Numbered from the stretch's first letter, positions 34,101-45,662 are shown. The stretch: 64,000 bases of DNA from Parasitella parasitica (GCA_025201805.1 MU619298.1:107910-171909), one strand, 5' to 3'. A program made the numbers and translations. Notes: generated by a model from the sequence alone, not told the origin.

Positions 34101-35506
34101 TCGCGACCTTTATCATTTACTTGTAGAAGACAAATTTGTATTGAAACTAGCAGTGTTATTATTTTCTAGGACAAGTCTTGATGCATAAATCATGGCTTTT
34201 TTCAACTATTTTTATTAGGCTCATCTACTTGAAAAAGCCCTGGAAGCTTTCTTGATACCATGTCCTTCTTTAATTTAGTCTTTGGTACCTTCGATTGATT
34301 AAAATCTGATAACCAACATGTTGTGTTCTTTTTTGGCACCAGATTTTGGATTTGATTGACACTTTATTAAGAATATCTCTAGAAACTATCATAACATAAT
34401 ATACCTTTGTTCCAAATGTATTAATAAAATATTAAAAATTACATCTAATCGTATATACTGAAAGCAACTCTCTTTCCAAAAATCTGGATTAAATAGAAAT
34501 ATGCTTTTTGTATAAAAGCTGATACCCAATTAATAAATACCTAAAATGGTATCCTGTATCACAGTTAATGCTTTCGATCAAAGTACACCATAGAAGACAA
34601 AATGTTCATTTTACCTTGTAGATCCTCATAAAAAAGTATTGAAAATCGATGGTTTTTTTTTCACAGATTTTTTAGGTGGAAATGCATTCGTTAATAGTTA
34701 TCCGTTTCCGGAAGCTATTCGGTGTAATTCTTAGTACTTGAATCAGTCGGAAAGAGGGCAACTTGCCTTAGAATTATGAGAAAATAAGCACATATAGTAT
34801 TAGAGATTGTAATGTCTACTTATTATTGAATTTTGTAACGCCCTCAAAACGATAATATCTATTCTTTGGAAAAAAAAAGTAATTTTTTGGTGTGTAAGAT
34901 ATGTTTTTTCTTGTATTAACTAAATATTTGACTTACTAATTGATTAATAATCATTTACAAAGAGATTCAAGGAAAGAGCATTTTCCAAAATAATAACTGT
35001 TCACATAGCACATCATCCATCGTTTGAAAAATGCGAAGAGCCGAAAAGGGAATTTAGCATTATCTGGAGTATGCATTGAGCAGGCTTGCGGATAGATATT
35101 TCTTCCTTTGATCGTTTATGCAAAACTTTTAACGACGTTGATTGGCGAAAGCTTGAAAATTCCACCAGGCTCCCCCCCCCCCTCCCTTCTTCCCAAATAA
35201 ATTTCGCAGCAATTAGCAATGAATTTGATCTCAATAAGCTCAAGACGAGTTCAAATCCTAGCGCTAATTCCAAGCATTAATTCTTTTCTTTAATAAGGCT
35301 ATTTGTATCTTAAAGATCTTTAGATAAACTCTTAAAAAATAACGTCAAATGTCAAGTCTATCATGTAATGGTTGATTACTAACGCCAACATACCAACGTG
35401 TTAATTTAAGAGCCGTAGCCAATTGTTTTCCCATTGAACAATTGGACAAGATACATAACAGGCTCTTTTCTTCGTTTCTTCTTCTTTCACATTTTATACA
35501 ATAATA

Positions 35507-38500
35507 ATGAGCCACTCATTTCTAATTCATGTGTCAAAAACAATACCTCGTTCCAAAGTGAATCAGGCTATTTGGTCACAACTTCAATTACCAGCGGCTT
35601 CAAAACCATTGAATTTACGTTCATTTTCAACTAGCAGCAGCCAAGGAAACGTGTCTATCTGGGGTGGTGAGAGTGTAGCGAGAGCTGTAAATAAGAACCC
35701 AAGCCAATCTTTGTACATTGGACTTGAACCTATCCGTAATGCAGCCATATTACGCCGGGCTGCGTCTACATATGCACCTGCTGAAATGAAAGATCGTGAC
35801 CCGAAAGACAACCCTTCTGATCAAGCGCCTCCACCCGCCAATAATGGAGGAAATGCTACCGGTGGAAACGAAGGAGGCAACAATAACGCCGGCAGTAATA
35901 ACGGAAGTGGAGATGGCAAATCAAGTAAGAGCCACTCATGGGATGTGGTTGATAATCAGCTTCAAAAGCCAACTGTGCCCGAGGTGTATCCCCAGGTCTT
36001 GGCCCTCCCTATTGCTGGTCGACCCTTATTTCCTGGATTTTACAAGGCTGTTGTCATTAAAGAACCAACTGTAACTGCAGCAATCAAAGAGCTGATGAAA
36101 CGTGGTCAGCCTTATGTCGGCGCTTTTCTTTTAAAGGATGAAGGATTAGACGTAGATACAATCACAGACATTGACCAAGTACACAAAGTGGGTGTCTTTG
36201 CACAGATTACAAGTGTTTTCCCCGCAACAGCTGGAAAGGAAGAGTCTGGATTGACTGCAGTTCTGTACCCCCATAGACGTATCAAGATCAATGAACTATT
36301 ACCCATCAAACAAAAACACACCATCGCAGCTGTAAAAGAGGTCGCTGAAGATAAGCAAGTCGTGGCCGAACAGAGCGAACAAGCTATTGAAAAGGTGTCA
36401 AAGAAAACAGAGTCTGAATTCGAACCTGACAAAGTAGCTGCACAAAAAACTGGTAATTATGACAGTTGGCCCTTTCTTGACATTTGATCTAACTTTTTGT
36501 TAATTTGTGGTAGACGAATTCCTGTCCGACGAAGCAGCAGCAGCTGCGTCTACAGAGGCCAGCAAGTCAGACGCACAGTACGCCACCTCATTTTTAGCCG
36601 CTGATTATGCCGTATCACTTGTGAATGTCGATAATTTTGTAGAGCCAGAATTTTCCAAAAAGAGCCCTTATATTCGCGCAGTTACATCTGAAATTGTGTC
36701 AGTTTTCAAAGAAATTGCATCATTGAATCCTCTCTTCAGAGACCAGATTGCTAGCTTCTCCATGTCGCAATCCGCCGGTAACGTCTTTGATGAGCCCTCA
36801 AAATTAGCTGATTTTGCTGCTGCGGTCTCTGCCGGCGAATCATTGGAACTGCAAGAAGTCTTGGAAACGTTGCCTGTGGAAGAAAGACTTCAGAAGTCGC
36901 TTGTCGTCCTAAAAAAGGAATTAATGAACGCACAGCTGCAAAATAAGATTTCCAAGGATGTCGAGTCAAAGATTGCCAAACGTCAACGTGAGTATTACTT
37001 GATGGAACAGTTGAAGGGTATCAAAAAAGAACTTGGGTTGGAAAGTGATGGTAAAGATAAGCTGGTGGAAGGGTTTAAAGAAAAAGCCACCAAGCTCGCT
37101 ATGCCAGCTGCAGTCAAGAAAGTCTTTGATGAAGAGATCAACAAGCTTGCTCATCTCGAGCCTGCTGCGTCCGAGTTCAATGTTACTCGCAATTACCTTG
37201 ATTGGATCACTCAAATCCCTTGGGGTCAACGCTCGCGTGAAAACTACAACATTCTCCACGCAACTACCGTTTTGGATGAAGATCACTATGGCTTAAAGGA
37301 TGTAAAGGACAGAATCTTAGAGTTTATTGCTGTCGGCAAATTGAGAGGTACTGTTGAGGGCAAGATTCTCTGTCTTTCTGGACCTCCAGGTGTGGGCAAA
37401 ACGTCTATCGGTAAAAGCATTGCTCGTGCATTGGACCGCGAGTTCTTCCGTTTCTCTGTTGGTGGGTTGACTGACGTTGCCGAAATCAAGGGCCATCGTC
37501 GTACATATGTTGGTGCTATGCCTGGTAAAGTGATTCAAGCATTGAAGAAAGTCCAGACCGAAAACCCTTTAATTTTGATTGACGAAATCGATAAACTTGG
37601 TAGAGGCCACCAAGGTGATCCCTCTTCTGCTCTTCTGGAGCTATTGGACCCCGAGCAAAATAGCAGTTTCTTGGATCACTACATGGATGTCCCTGTTGAT
37701 TTATCTAAGGTTCTCTTTGTGTGTACAGCCAACGTCCTGGATACCATTCCAGGCCCTCTCTTAGATCGTATGGAAGTCATTCAACTCTCTGGATACATTG
37801 CTGAAGAAAAAGCTGCAATTGCAGAAAAGTACCTTGCTCCTGCTGCCAAAACTGCTGCAGGTCTCGAGAATGTCAACGTCAACTTGACCCCTGAAGCTAT
37901 CGATGCTTTGATCAAGAACTACTGCAGAGAAAGTGGTGTTCGTAATTTGAAAAAGCACATTGATAAAGTTTTCCGCAAGGCAGCTTTCAAGGTTGTGCAG
38001 AAAATTGGCGAAGATAAAAAGGAGACTGTTGAAGAAAAGAAAGAAGAAGGCAACACCGAGACCAACAAAGAGGACAAAGATGTTCGAAAGCCTCTTGTTG
38101 TGTCAGAGAAAGTTTCTATTGATATCAACAATGAGAATTTGAAGGACTATGTCGGCCCTCAAGTATACCAAGCAGAGCGTCTCTACGAGAAGACACCTCC
38201 TGGTGTTGTTATGGGTTTAGCATGGACCAGTATGGGTAAGTTGCAGCCATGTGCCAAGAAAGTCAATTTATTAACAAGCTCTGTAAACTAGGCGGCACTT
38301 CTCTTTACATTGAATCTGTTTTAGAGTCTTCTCTTAGCCCTAAGTCTACACCTCATCTTTCAAAGACTGGTCAACTTGGTGATGTAATGAAGGAATCTAC
38401 TAGCATTGCTTACACATACGCCAAGTCGTTGATGGCTACTCATTTCCCGAAAAACAAATTTTTTGATAAAGCCAAGGTTCATTTGCATTGTCCTGCAGGT

Positions 38501-38947
38501 GCTGTTCCCAAAGATGGTAAGTGATGGTATAAAGTATACATGGCCAGACTTGCTTATTTCTTCTGGATGTTTGTAGGACCGTCTGCTGGTGTCACAATGA
38601 CTACTGCATTAATGTCGTTAGCTCTTAACCAACCTGTCAGTTCCAACATTGCCATGACAGGTGAACTGACTGTTACCGGTAAAGTGTTAAAGATTGGTGG
38701 TTTGAAGGAAAAGACAATTGCTGCCAAGCGATCCAAGGTGGATACAATTTTATTCCCCAAAGATAACCAAGCTGACTGGGACGAGTTGCCTGAATATATC
38801 AAGGAAGGCTTAACTGGAGTTCCTTGTGACACTTATAAGGATGTCTACGATGTCGTTTTTGGCGATATTAAAAAAGAACAGGTTGAGAGTGTCTGGAGCG
38901 ATGTGTTGACAGAAAAAAATGAGGAGAAGGAAAAAGCCGATGCTTGA
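35507..38947 (+). CDS. PIM1: Mitochondrial ATP-dependent Lon protease
   Basis: Four exons (35507-36452, 36514-38235, 38292-38516, 38577-38947) give 1087 aa. The N-terminus is basic/Ser-rich ([11 protein letters not shown]), as for a mitochondrial presequence, followed by a Gly/Asn-rich spacer. Next comes the LON substrate-binding domain ([41 protein letters not shown]), the AAA+ module with Walker [10 protein letters not shown], Walker B ILIDEIDK and [13 protein letters not shown], and the protease domain with the catalytic serine in PKDGPSAG (Ser967) and the lysine in GGLKEK. One exon boundary lies inside the PKD|GPSAG motif and one just before GGTSLYIES. An acidic Lys/Glu insertion ([20 protein letters not shown]) sits between AAA+ and protease, as in yeast Pim1. 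Role: matrix protein quality control and mtDNA maintenance. Confidence 0.97.
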
Positions 38948-39450
38948 TTATAAATTAGCTAGAATCACATGCACAACTGCCTTTTTTTTTTTATAGATTT
39001 AGTATATGTTTTGCTTCCAACTTGTATAAATTATATTTACAACAATAATCATATGCTTGTAGGCACAAAAGTTGGGGATTTTAGCATGGATAATGAAATG
39101 AATGAATGCCTTAATTTCTGTACGACATTTGATATACTTCAGAATACATTTCAATACATATACGAACGTATACCGCTTCACTACTATCATAGCCATGAAA
39201 ATCAGCGTGTAATGTTGGAATAATAGCAAACTTGAAGAGTTATAAATGCTCGATATCTTTATATATCCAACGAGCAGGTTAATGACATATTGTCAAGAGA
39301 TCTACCGAAATTAAATTACAGTATTTGACTTTGGTGTAAATTAATGTCCACATCCATTTCCCCCTTGATACATATTGATATAAGTTACAGAATTACTTTT
39401 CTTATCTGTTATTTCTTTTTCTTTTTTTCTTTTCTTCTCTCATCACGAAA

Positions 39451-39857
39451 ATGGAAAAGAAAAGGGCTCATCACATATCAGCACCCATTGCGCCAAACTA
39501 TCGACTTGGCCATTCCACCTCAGATTCGCTTTTTGACGAATGTCCACCACCAGCATATCAGCCTCCACATCATATTGCTGCCAATATCACGGAACCACCG
39601 CAATCGTTGCAGAGTAAAAGTATCCAAAACTTGAACAGCTTCAACCAAATTAACTTTTATCAACCTACTCCACCACCGCAAACTGTAATCGTTCATCGCC
39701 AACCTACTAGATCAAAAGATGCATGCTGTTGGGGATGGTAAATAATTCACATACAGTTAATAATTGCAAAATACCTGTACCAACTTTATTTTTATTTTTT
39801 GTATTATACAGCTTAGCAGCATTATGTCTTTGTTTTGGAGCGAAAGAATGCTGCTGA
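39451..39857 (+). CDS. CYSTM-type cysteine-rich tail peptide
   Basis: Two exons (39451-39737, 39812-39857) give 110 aa: a Pro/Gln/His-rich N-terminal region (CPPPAYQPPHHIAAN, PTPPPQTVIVHRQPT) and the C-terminal module KDACCWGCLAALCLCFGAKECC. The last 20 residues are the cysteine-rich transmembrane (CYSTM) signature. The intron splits the module: without splicing the frame would end CCWGW. Family knowledge: CYSTM proteins are small tail-anchored or palmitoylated peptides linked to stress resistance and plasma-membrane association. ATG at 39451 (context GAAAATGG) opens the frame. It lies tail-to-tail with APN2. Confidence 0.8.
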
Positions 39858-40008
39858 TTAGCATTTATAGAATCCTTATAGAATATTACAACTAGAATGT
39901 ATACCCTTCCCCTCTTTCCCTTTTGTCATTAACATTAAACACCATGGTCGAGATAAAACGTTCGTTTATTTAACTTGTGTACTACCCTTTGCCTCGTGAA
40001 TTAGTTTG

Positions 40009-43000
40009 CTATTTCCATTGAAAGAAATCGCAGCTATGCTCATCGTTCGGTCCATCCTTCGGTTCAGTTGGTCTCGAACATATATAAAACACTCTGCCAG
40101 TATTGGGTCCTTTCTTGGATACGATAATTTCAACACAGGGTTGTTTATGGAATGTGCAAGTTGGTATTGCAGGTGCTTTAAAGATCGACGTCCATGCTTT
40201 TGCTGTCACCTGCTTTTCTTGAGCTTCCTCGACCAATGCATTTAGATCAAAATCTTGCTGCTGATCTTCATGTTGGGGCAATTGCTGCTTTGTTGACGTT
40301 ATGTTTGAAATCGTAGCCGTGTCCGTAGTAGTGTCTGTCTTTTCGGTAAAATAATTCGCTAATGCTGTAATGGGAGCGGGTTTCTTATTGAATGTTGCGG
40401 TTTTCTTTGATTGTTTTGTATTAAATGATGTCAAGCTGAAGAAAAATAAGTTGGGCCATTACAGAAAAAATTGGGACGCCAATAATGAAAATGGGACAAA
40501 CAATAAAATTTGGGGCACTCATTTGAAAATGGGATAAAAAAATAGGACATTTATGTTTTTAGTTATGTAGGCACATCTTGGAATACAGTTTTATACAGTT
40601 ACAGTTACGGTTATGGTAACTAATTGTTTCTTAATCCTTTTATTAAATATGTCTCTACCAAAAAATTTAGCACCTGGAAAAGACCTGATGTCAAAACGGA
40701 TTATACAGGATCCAAAAGTAATTGACCATATTACCGAGGCATTAACAGAAACACAAGATGACTATTTTGTTGGTAATTGCGAATGGAGGAATGGGATCCG
40801 CTCAGACATAGTTTTGAAGCCAAAATCTTCTATGGATCTCCTCCCCCTCTCATCATAGTAGAGATTCAACATAATGTAAACAAAAAGTTTCTAAAAAGAG
40901 CTTTTGGATATTGTTTGCAAGCAAGTACAAGATACGATGTAGAGCCAATTCTGCTCATTATATTTACAAGAAAGCTCAATCAAAAAATTCAAGACGATGC
41001 AATAGATAGTCGGCTTCCAGGCATCTACTCATACTTTTGCAAACCATGGGCAATAGACACACTACGATTGTTAAGAAATAACCCAAGTACGGCTAAAGGG
41101 TAAAGTGGGCTTGTCAGGTTTTGTGTAAAATTATCTTCTCACATGATTAGACACTCTACTACCCATGGTTTGCAAAAGTATGAGTAGATGCCTGGAAGCC
41201 GACTATCTATTGCATCGTCTTGAATTTTTTGATTGAGCTTTCTTGTAAATATAATGAGCAGAATTGGCTCTACATCGTATCTTGTACTTGCTTGCAAACA
41301 ATATCCAAAAGCTCTTTTTAGAAACTTTTTGTTTACATTATGTTGAATCTCTACTATGATGAGAGGGGGAGGAGATCCATAGAAGATTTTGGCTTCAAAA
41401 CTATGTCTGAGCGGATCCCATTCCTCCATTCGCAATTACCAACAAAATAGTCATCTTGTGTTTCTGTTAATGCCTCGGTAATATGGTCAATTACTTTTGG
41501 ATCCTGTATAATCCGTTTTGACATCAGGTCTTTTCCAGGTGCTAAATTTTTTGGTAGAGACATATTTAATAAAAGGATTAAGAAACAATTAGTTACCATA
41601 ACCGTAACTGTAACTGTATAAAACTGTATCCCAAGATGTGCTATTCATCCCAAATTTTATTGTTTATCCCATTTTCATTATTGGCGTACCAATTATTTCT
41701 GTAATGGGCCTAGTTTTTTTTTGCGGCTCAACCTATTTTCTTCAGCTGTACTTGCAGATCTTTTTAAAGAGGAAGTGGGTTGAGCTGACAAAGATACTGG
41801 CGGTTGAGAAGAAGAGGGTATGTTTTGTGGAAGTGAGGATGGCTTCCCAAAGTAACTTGACAATTTTTTTTGTTTAAATTCTGAAAAGTTAGACGTCAAT
41901 AAAGGCGAAGTGTAAAACGGCGCATGGTGATCTTGGATATCTTGATTTATCTGCAAGAAATCAGCATACACAGGACAGTGATCCGAACCAAAAATATCCG
42001 ATTGAATGTCTGCATATTTAAACCATGGCTTCAGTCCTTTGGAAGCCAGTATATAGTCGATTCTTGTGCCTATATAGAATTAGAGTTGGTTTCATGTAAC
42101 AAAATGCTTCAATATGTATTATATACCGAAATTTCCAGGTCTGTTTACGTGTGTGTTACGCGATAAAAGTTAATTGTCTAATTTGATTTCCTAAAACAAG
42201 TTACATGCCTCGCATTTAATCTTGTGTTCCAACCTTAAAAGTTACAGATAAATAAATAGTATAATATAACTGATTGAATTTGCTTACACGTGTACATTTT
42301 TGAGCGATTAGGATGGTATAGACGAGCCATGTCAATCAGTGGACCTTTGGGGTCAATCATGTTATCCAGCCAACGTCTATGTGGTAAGTCTTTAAAATCA
42401 AAAATATTATTGTCTTTCATGCTTTGTTTGGCATCAAAATGGTCAATTTCTTCGTGTACCGCATTTATATCGCCTACAAGCAATACCTGCTTGCCATGGT
42501 TTAAAAACGACTCGATCCGTTTCTGGACACAATGATGATAATCCATCTTGAAATCAATTCTTGTCTCGTTGGAATCATTTGGGAAGTAAATGTTGAGCAA
42601 GGCAAAGAACCCAAAGTCCAGAATGATGCAGCGACCTTCATCATCTAGTATTTTAGCTGGGGTACCCAAATCGTATACAAAGTCGTTATCAGTATCTAAT
42701 ACGCCAGTAATGCCTTCGTAAATTCGCCTAGGCTGCATAACGGTGTCTTTGACATATACCGCCACTCCAGAATATCCCAATTTGACTTTAGAAAAGGAGA
42801 AATAGGCGTGGTAGCCTGGCACAAGAGCCATTTCTCGTGTTAGCTTTGACCGTTGACATTTAACTTCTTGAAAACTATGTTTGTGAATATGAATATCGCA
42901 CATTGAGATATATAATCATAGTCAATGTACCAAATAATGTCAGAATCCAGCGCGTCGAGCAAGACCTTGCGAAAAGTTTAGTATTAATTGACAGAATACA

Positions 43001-43095
43001 TCATATAGCATTACTTTGTACGACTTTGTATCAGACCACGGATGATACTGCAATGTGGTGGCTAATCCATTGACATTCCATGTTAAAACTCTCAT
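40009..43095 (-). CDS. APN2: AP endonuclease 2 (exonuclease III family with GRF zinc finger), split by a palindromic insertion
   Basis: Seven exons (43015-43095, 42931-42965, 42288-42874, 42209-42233, 42127-42140, 41733-42069, 40009-40435) join into 501 aa. Motifs: start MRVLTWNVNGLAT, DSDIICFQEVKCQ (catalytic Glu), VLLVGDINAVHEEID, MYTCWNTRLNARPGNFGTRIDYIL, SDIFGSDHCPVYAD (catalytic Asp-His), then a Ser/Lys-rich linker and a C-terminal GRF zinc finger (CTFHKQPCVEIIVSKKG...GRVFYICSRP...CDFFQW). Family knowledge: base-excision repair, 3'-phosphodiesterase and exonuclease, PCNA-linked. Oddities: intron 4 appears to use a GC donor (AG|GCATGT), exon 5 has only 14 bp, and intron 6 (40436-41732) is almost wholly an inverted-repeat element with a GTTGAG donor. 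The frame is intact if the intron is removed. Start: first ATG, giving the conserved N-terminus. Confidence 0.85.
40652..41103 (+). pseudogene. Rpn/PD-(D/E)XK nuclease-like ORF, frameshifted (left arm)
   Basis: Frame 1 reads MSLPKNLAPGKDLMSKRI, then TQDDYFVGNCEWRNGIRSDIV and stops at 40858. The continuing protein is in another frame: GSPPPLIIVEIQHNVNKKFL, KRAFGYCLQASTRYDVEPIL, LIIFTRKLNQKI, ending at 41103. RSDIV (Asp) and VEIQ (E-x-Q) are arranged as in Rpn-type PD-(D/E)XK proteins common in Mucoromycota repeats, but the two lie in different frames, so the copy is broken near 40838. The identification is by motif only. Confidence 0.6.
41139..41599 (-). pseudogene. Rpn/PD-(D/E)XK nuclease-like ORF, frameshifted (right arm)
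   Basis: Mirror copy of the left-arm ORF, with the same amino acids and the same frameshift. It ends differently (FCKPWVVECLIM versus FCKPWAIDTLRLL) where the arm stops at about 41162. The shared break shows that the inverted duplication happened after the gene was damaged. Confidence 0.6.
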
Positions 43096-43140
43096 TGTAT
43101 TCTGCTCACAAACAAGAATACGCACTAGCACGCAAGTCAA

Positions 43141-43866
43141 TTTTGCTGGAATGCAATTCCTTGTGGTGAGCCTTCCAAAAATGCAGTCAACACATTAGAT
43201 TTTGATTCTATAGTTTCCCAACGAGATACAGTATTTTGATTCATATTTACAGGGACCTTATTGCAGCCGTGGCAGTTCATAAAAACAAGGATCCCTTTAG
43301 AAAACAACTGCGTTCTGTGGTATCCAGCATTGAACAAAGGCTATCGACGTTAGAATCACAGTTGGCCATGAATGCCACTCAGTCAAACAGTAAGATGGAT
43401 GAGATCTTGAATCGCATTAGTGATAGCTCCACTGGTCGTGCCCCTTTGAATGTCAAAATGAAAACTTCAGCCGGTGGAGATTACCAGATTCTTACAATAA
43501 CAGCAACTGCTGCATCAACTTCGACATCTCAAGCGCCAATTTCTGTGGTTGAGACTGACAATTCAGTAGAAGTGCTCCCACATAAAGAATGAGCAGAGAG
43601 TCAACTACGCTTTTTCGGCTGTGGAATGAATGGCACAATGGCATAGGTGGTGGGGATTCGGTTCAATGGATGGATAAGAATTACCCTGGGTGATTTTCAA
43701 AAGATAAAACTTATTACTCGCGAAGACGTCGTATCATCATGACGATCAAATACGCTGAGGAGAAAAACTTTGGGGAGGTCACTGCTTTAGACATTGCTGA
43801 GGCACATTGATTTCATCTTGGTAGGCCATTTGACTACTTAAGCAAACATCAAGACTCCATCTCTGC
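43141..43866 (+). pseudogene. Remnant of a GCR1_C-type / Crypton-like (Ndc10-type) protein
   Basis: Three pieces in order on the plus strand: 43150-43238 (CGEPSKNAVNTLDFDSIVSQ), 43252-43592 (RDLIAAVAVHKNKDPFRKQL followed by a coiled coil, SSIEQRLSTLESQLAMNATQ), and 43595-43866 (STTLFRLWNEWHNGIGGGDS, VQWMDKNYPG, KTYYSRRRRIIMTIKYAEEK). The last piece has the pattern of the GCR1_C DNA-binding domain ('LW.EW..G..G..S......Y......YSRR..II..I'), here with two in-frame TGA codons, a frameshift before it and a stop between pieces 1 and 2. Proteins combining coiled coil and GCR1_C occur in Crypton tyrosine-recombinase elements and Ndc10-like families. No recombinase catalytic part is seen. Confidence 0.5.
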
Positions 43867-44655
43867 AGATGAATGATCTATTTTCTTAATTTATCGATTT
43901 GCTTGTTCCTCTTTATTATATTTACCTCTTTCCTTGGGTTATCAGTCCAAGAGCTTCCAGGCACTACCAAAAAAAGCTTCCAATACATCTCACCCAATTA
44001 TTGTATTGCCATCGAATATCGATTCACCTTTATTCTTATTTATAATGTAATTTAATTATATGATTCCCTGGTTATTTTTGTGGTGATCTTTGACATTTAT
44101 AATCTGAGTTTAGAACAACATCTGGCAATGCAGGTTGAAATGTATTTTTTTATTACATTCAAAAAGTTTCGATAATCATTTAAACTAAAACATATTGGGA
44201 TTTTTCATCCACAAAACAAGTTTCCTTTACTTACTGACGAGTACTCAGTTGTTCTTGGAGAAAATTCACTTTCCATTCATCACCATGGATGCCAATTAAA
44301 TCAAGGTATAAGCATTATATTGTTGATAAAAATCGTCTTCATTGGAATTGTATTCTTCGAATGGGCTCCTCGAGCACTATTGTCAAGGTCATCAACAACG
44401 TCTTTGGTGGCAAAAAATCTGCTGTTGTAACATTAGCCTTTTAGCTCAGCATTGAGAGGATAGAATCGGCAGCCTTTTTTTCTCTTTTAGAATAGTAACT
44501 TATGGGTGATATTGTGACATTTTACATCAAAATCACTGCACAATCCTACAGGGAAACATGCTAGTTGCAATTATTACCAAACTCCCACTACCCTTCTATT
44601 CAATGAGGGATAACAGTAGTAGTAGCAGCGATAACAGTATCCCTTTAGTCTTGAC

Positions 44656-45250
44656 TTGATTGGTAGTCCTCGAAACCATTTGCTCTTCAAGCAGTCGAAA
44701 AGACCATCAGCAGTATCTCGTACTTATTTCTTGCTGATTCAGCCTTTTTTTTTTTTGCCTTACAATGGTATTGTTGAATTTGACTGGATTGAGCATGAAA
44801 GTTGCCAGATTGGAAAGAGAAAGTGGGACGGAGTGCTGTCCCTTGTAGATGATCGACAGATCACAATTGCTCTGGTGGAATTCTCTGGTGGCCTGAAGAA
44901 GATATCAAGTACGAAAGAGCTCAACGATACTCAAAAATCATATAAAGAGCTTGCTCAAGCTACTCGAAAACATTCCAGAATCAAAACAAAAACAAGTCTT
45001 TTGTATTCGATTCTATGGTATGGTAAGTCTTTTATTGGCCGCACAGTATGCAGAACTCACTGTATTAGACGAGCATATCTACTTTGAGCGGCTTGTTCAA
45101 TACACAGACAGCTACCTATTTCGCGACATAATAGCCTACATCACCAGTTCTTCCAATCGTCGCCGCATTATTGATTTTATCAATAAGGTTCCTTCAGTGT
45201 TAAAATGGAGAGATGCAAGCATTAAACCGAAGCACAGTCTCTTGGAATAA
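44656..45250 (+). pseudogene. Frameshifted repetitive-family gene with KWDG...VEFSGG motif
   Basis: Frame 1 (to 45087) contains GIVEFDWIEHESCQIGKRKW, DGVLSLVDDRQITIALVEFS, GGLKKISSTKELNDTQKSYK. The continuing sequence is in another frame from about 44951: MLKLLENIPESKQKQVFCIR, FYGMVSLLLAAQYAELTVLD, YFERLVQYTDS, ending at 45250. K-x-D-G followed by E-x-S-G-G is a recurrent motif of repetitive genes in Mucoromycota and could be a PD-(D/E)XK-type core. There is no intron at the switch that joins the frames, so I read it as a broken copy. Function unknown. Confidence 0.5.
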
Positions 45251-45662
45251 AATCTGCTTTTACAGCTCTTTTATTTAATTACTAAAATGTCTGGAACTTT
45301 CTGATATAAAACATGCTTTCGATGTGCAATGTAAACCTTTTAAATCGTCAATATATCTACTTTGTACCAATTCTACGTCTCATGTCACTTAGAATGCCTG
45401 CGACAAGTGCACCGTGGATGTAGAGCATTACATATCGTCGACAATAGAGAACAATCACCTCGCACAATAATACATCAACCAAGTTATAAATATTGACTTC
45501 AGCTGCCCTCATTCCGTTCACAATAACGATTCTTAAACGTCTATAACTGTATTTGAAAGTGTGGACAGTTAAACAAACTCCAGACTGGTAGAGGTAGCAT
45601 GTAATTGCGTCTATTACCGTTCGTTCGGAACTCGGTCATCAATACTTTTTATTTCTATCAAA

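Larger units (their letters stand above)
30122..35506. other. Gene-poor AT-rich interval with a long inverted-repeat structure
   Basis: About 5.4 kb with no identifiable gene. It contains two arms of an imperfect inverted repeat (31784-31875 and 34005-34100), a short tandem repeat at 33388-33415, and several short frames (for example 32142-32456, 35086-35280) that look at best like decayed coding sequence. The right end is the Lon gene's promoter. Confidence 0.55.
40436..41732. mobile_element. Palindromic (fold-back) insertion carrying two copies of a broken Rpn/PD-(D/E)XK-like gene
   Basis: Left arm about 40452-41050, right arm about 41162-41710, separated by about 110 bp. The gene-bearing parts (40610-41050 versus 41162-41602) translate identically. 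Outer ends share CATTACAGAAA and TTGG(G/T)ACGCCAATAATGAAAA. The left arm has about 55 bp more near 40517-40575. The inverted similarity also reaches the flanking splice regions: GCTGAAGAAAA(A)TA(A/G)GTTG(G/A)GCC occurs at 40435-40457 on the plus strand and at about 41725-41746 on the minus strand. No clear target-site duplication is seen. The element fills APN2 intron 6. The arms must have been copied recently. Confidence 0.85.

Noticed and set aside
35240-35262. tRNA B-box-like word (GAGTTCAAATCCT)
   Set aside because: No matching A box or cloverleaf can be drawn around it.
35013-35280. Frame pair near the Lon promoter (DISSFDRLCKTFNDVDWRKL on plus)
   Set aside because: Composition is somewhat coding-like, but there is no match, no exon context and no start signal. 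Left inside the intergenic note.
36112-36432. Minus-strand frames inside Lon
   Set aside because: Antisense shadows of a well-conserved plus-strand gene.
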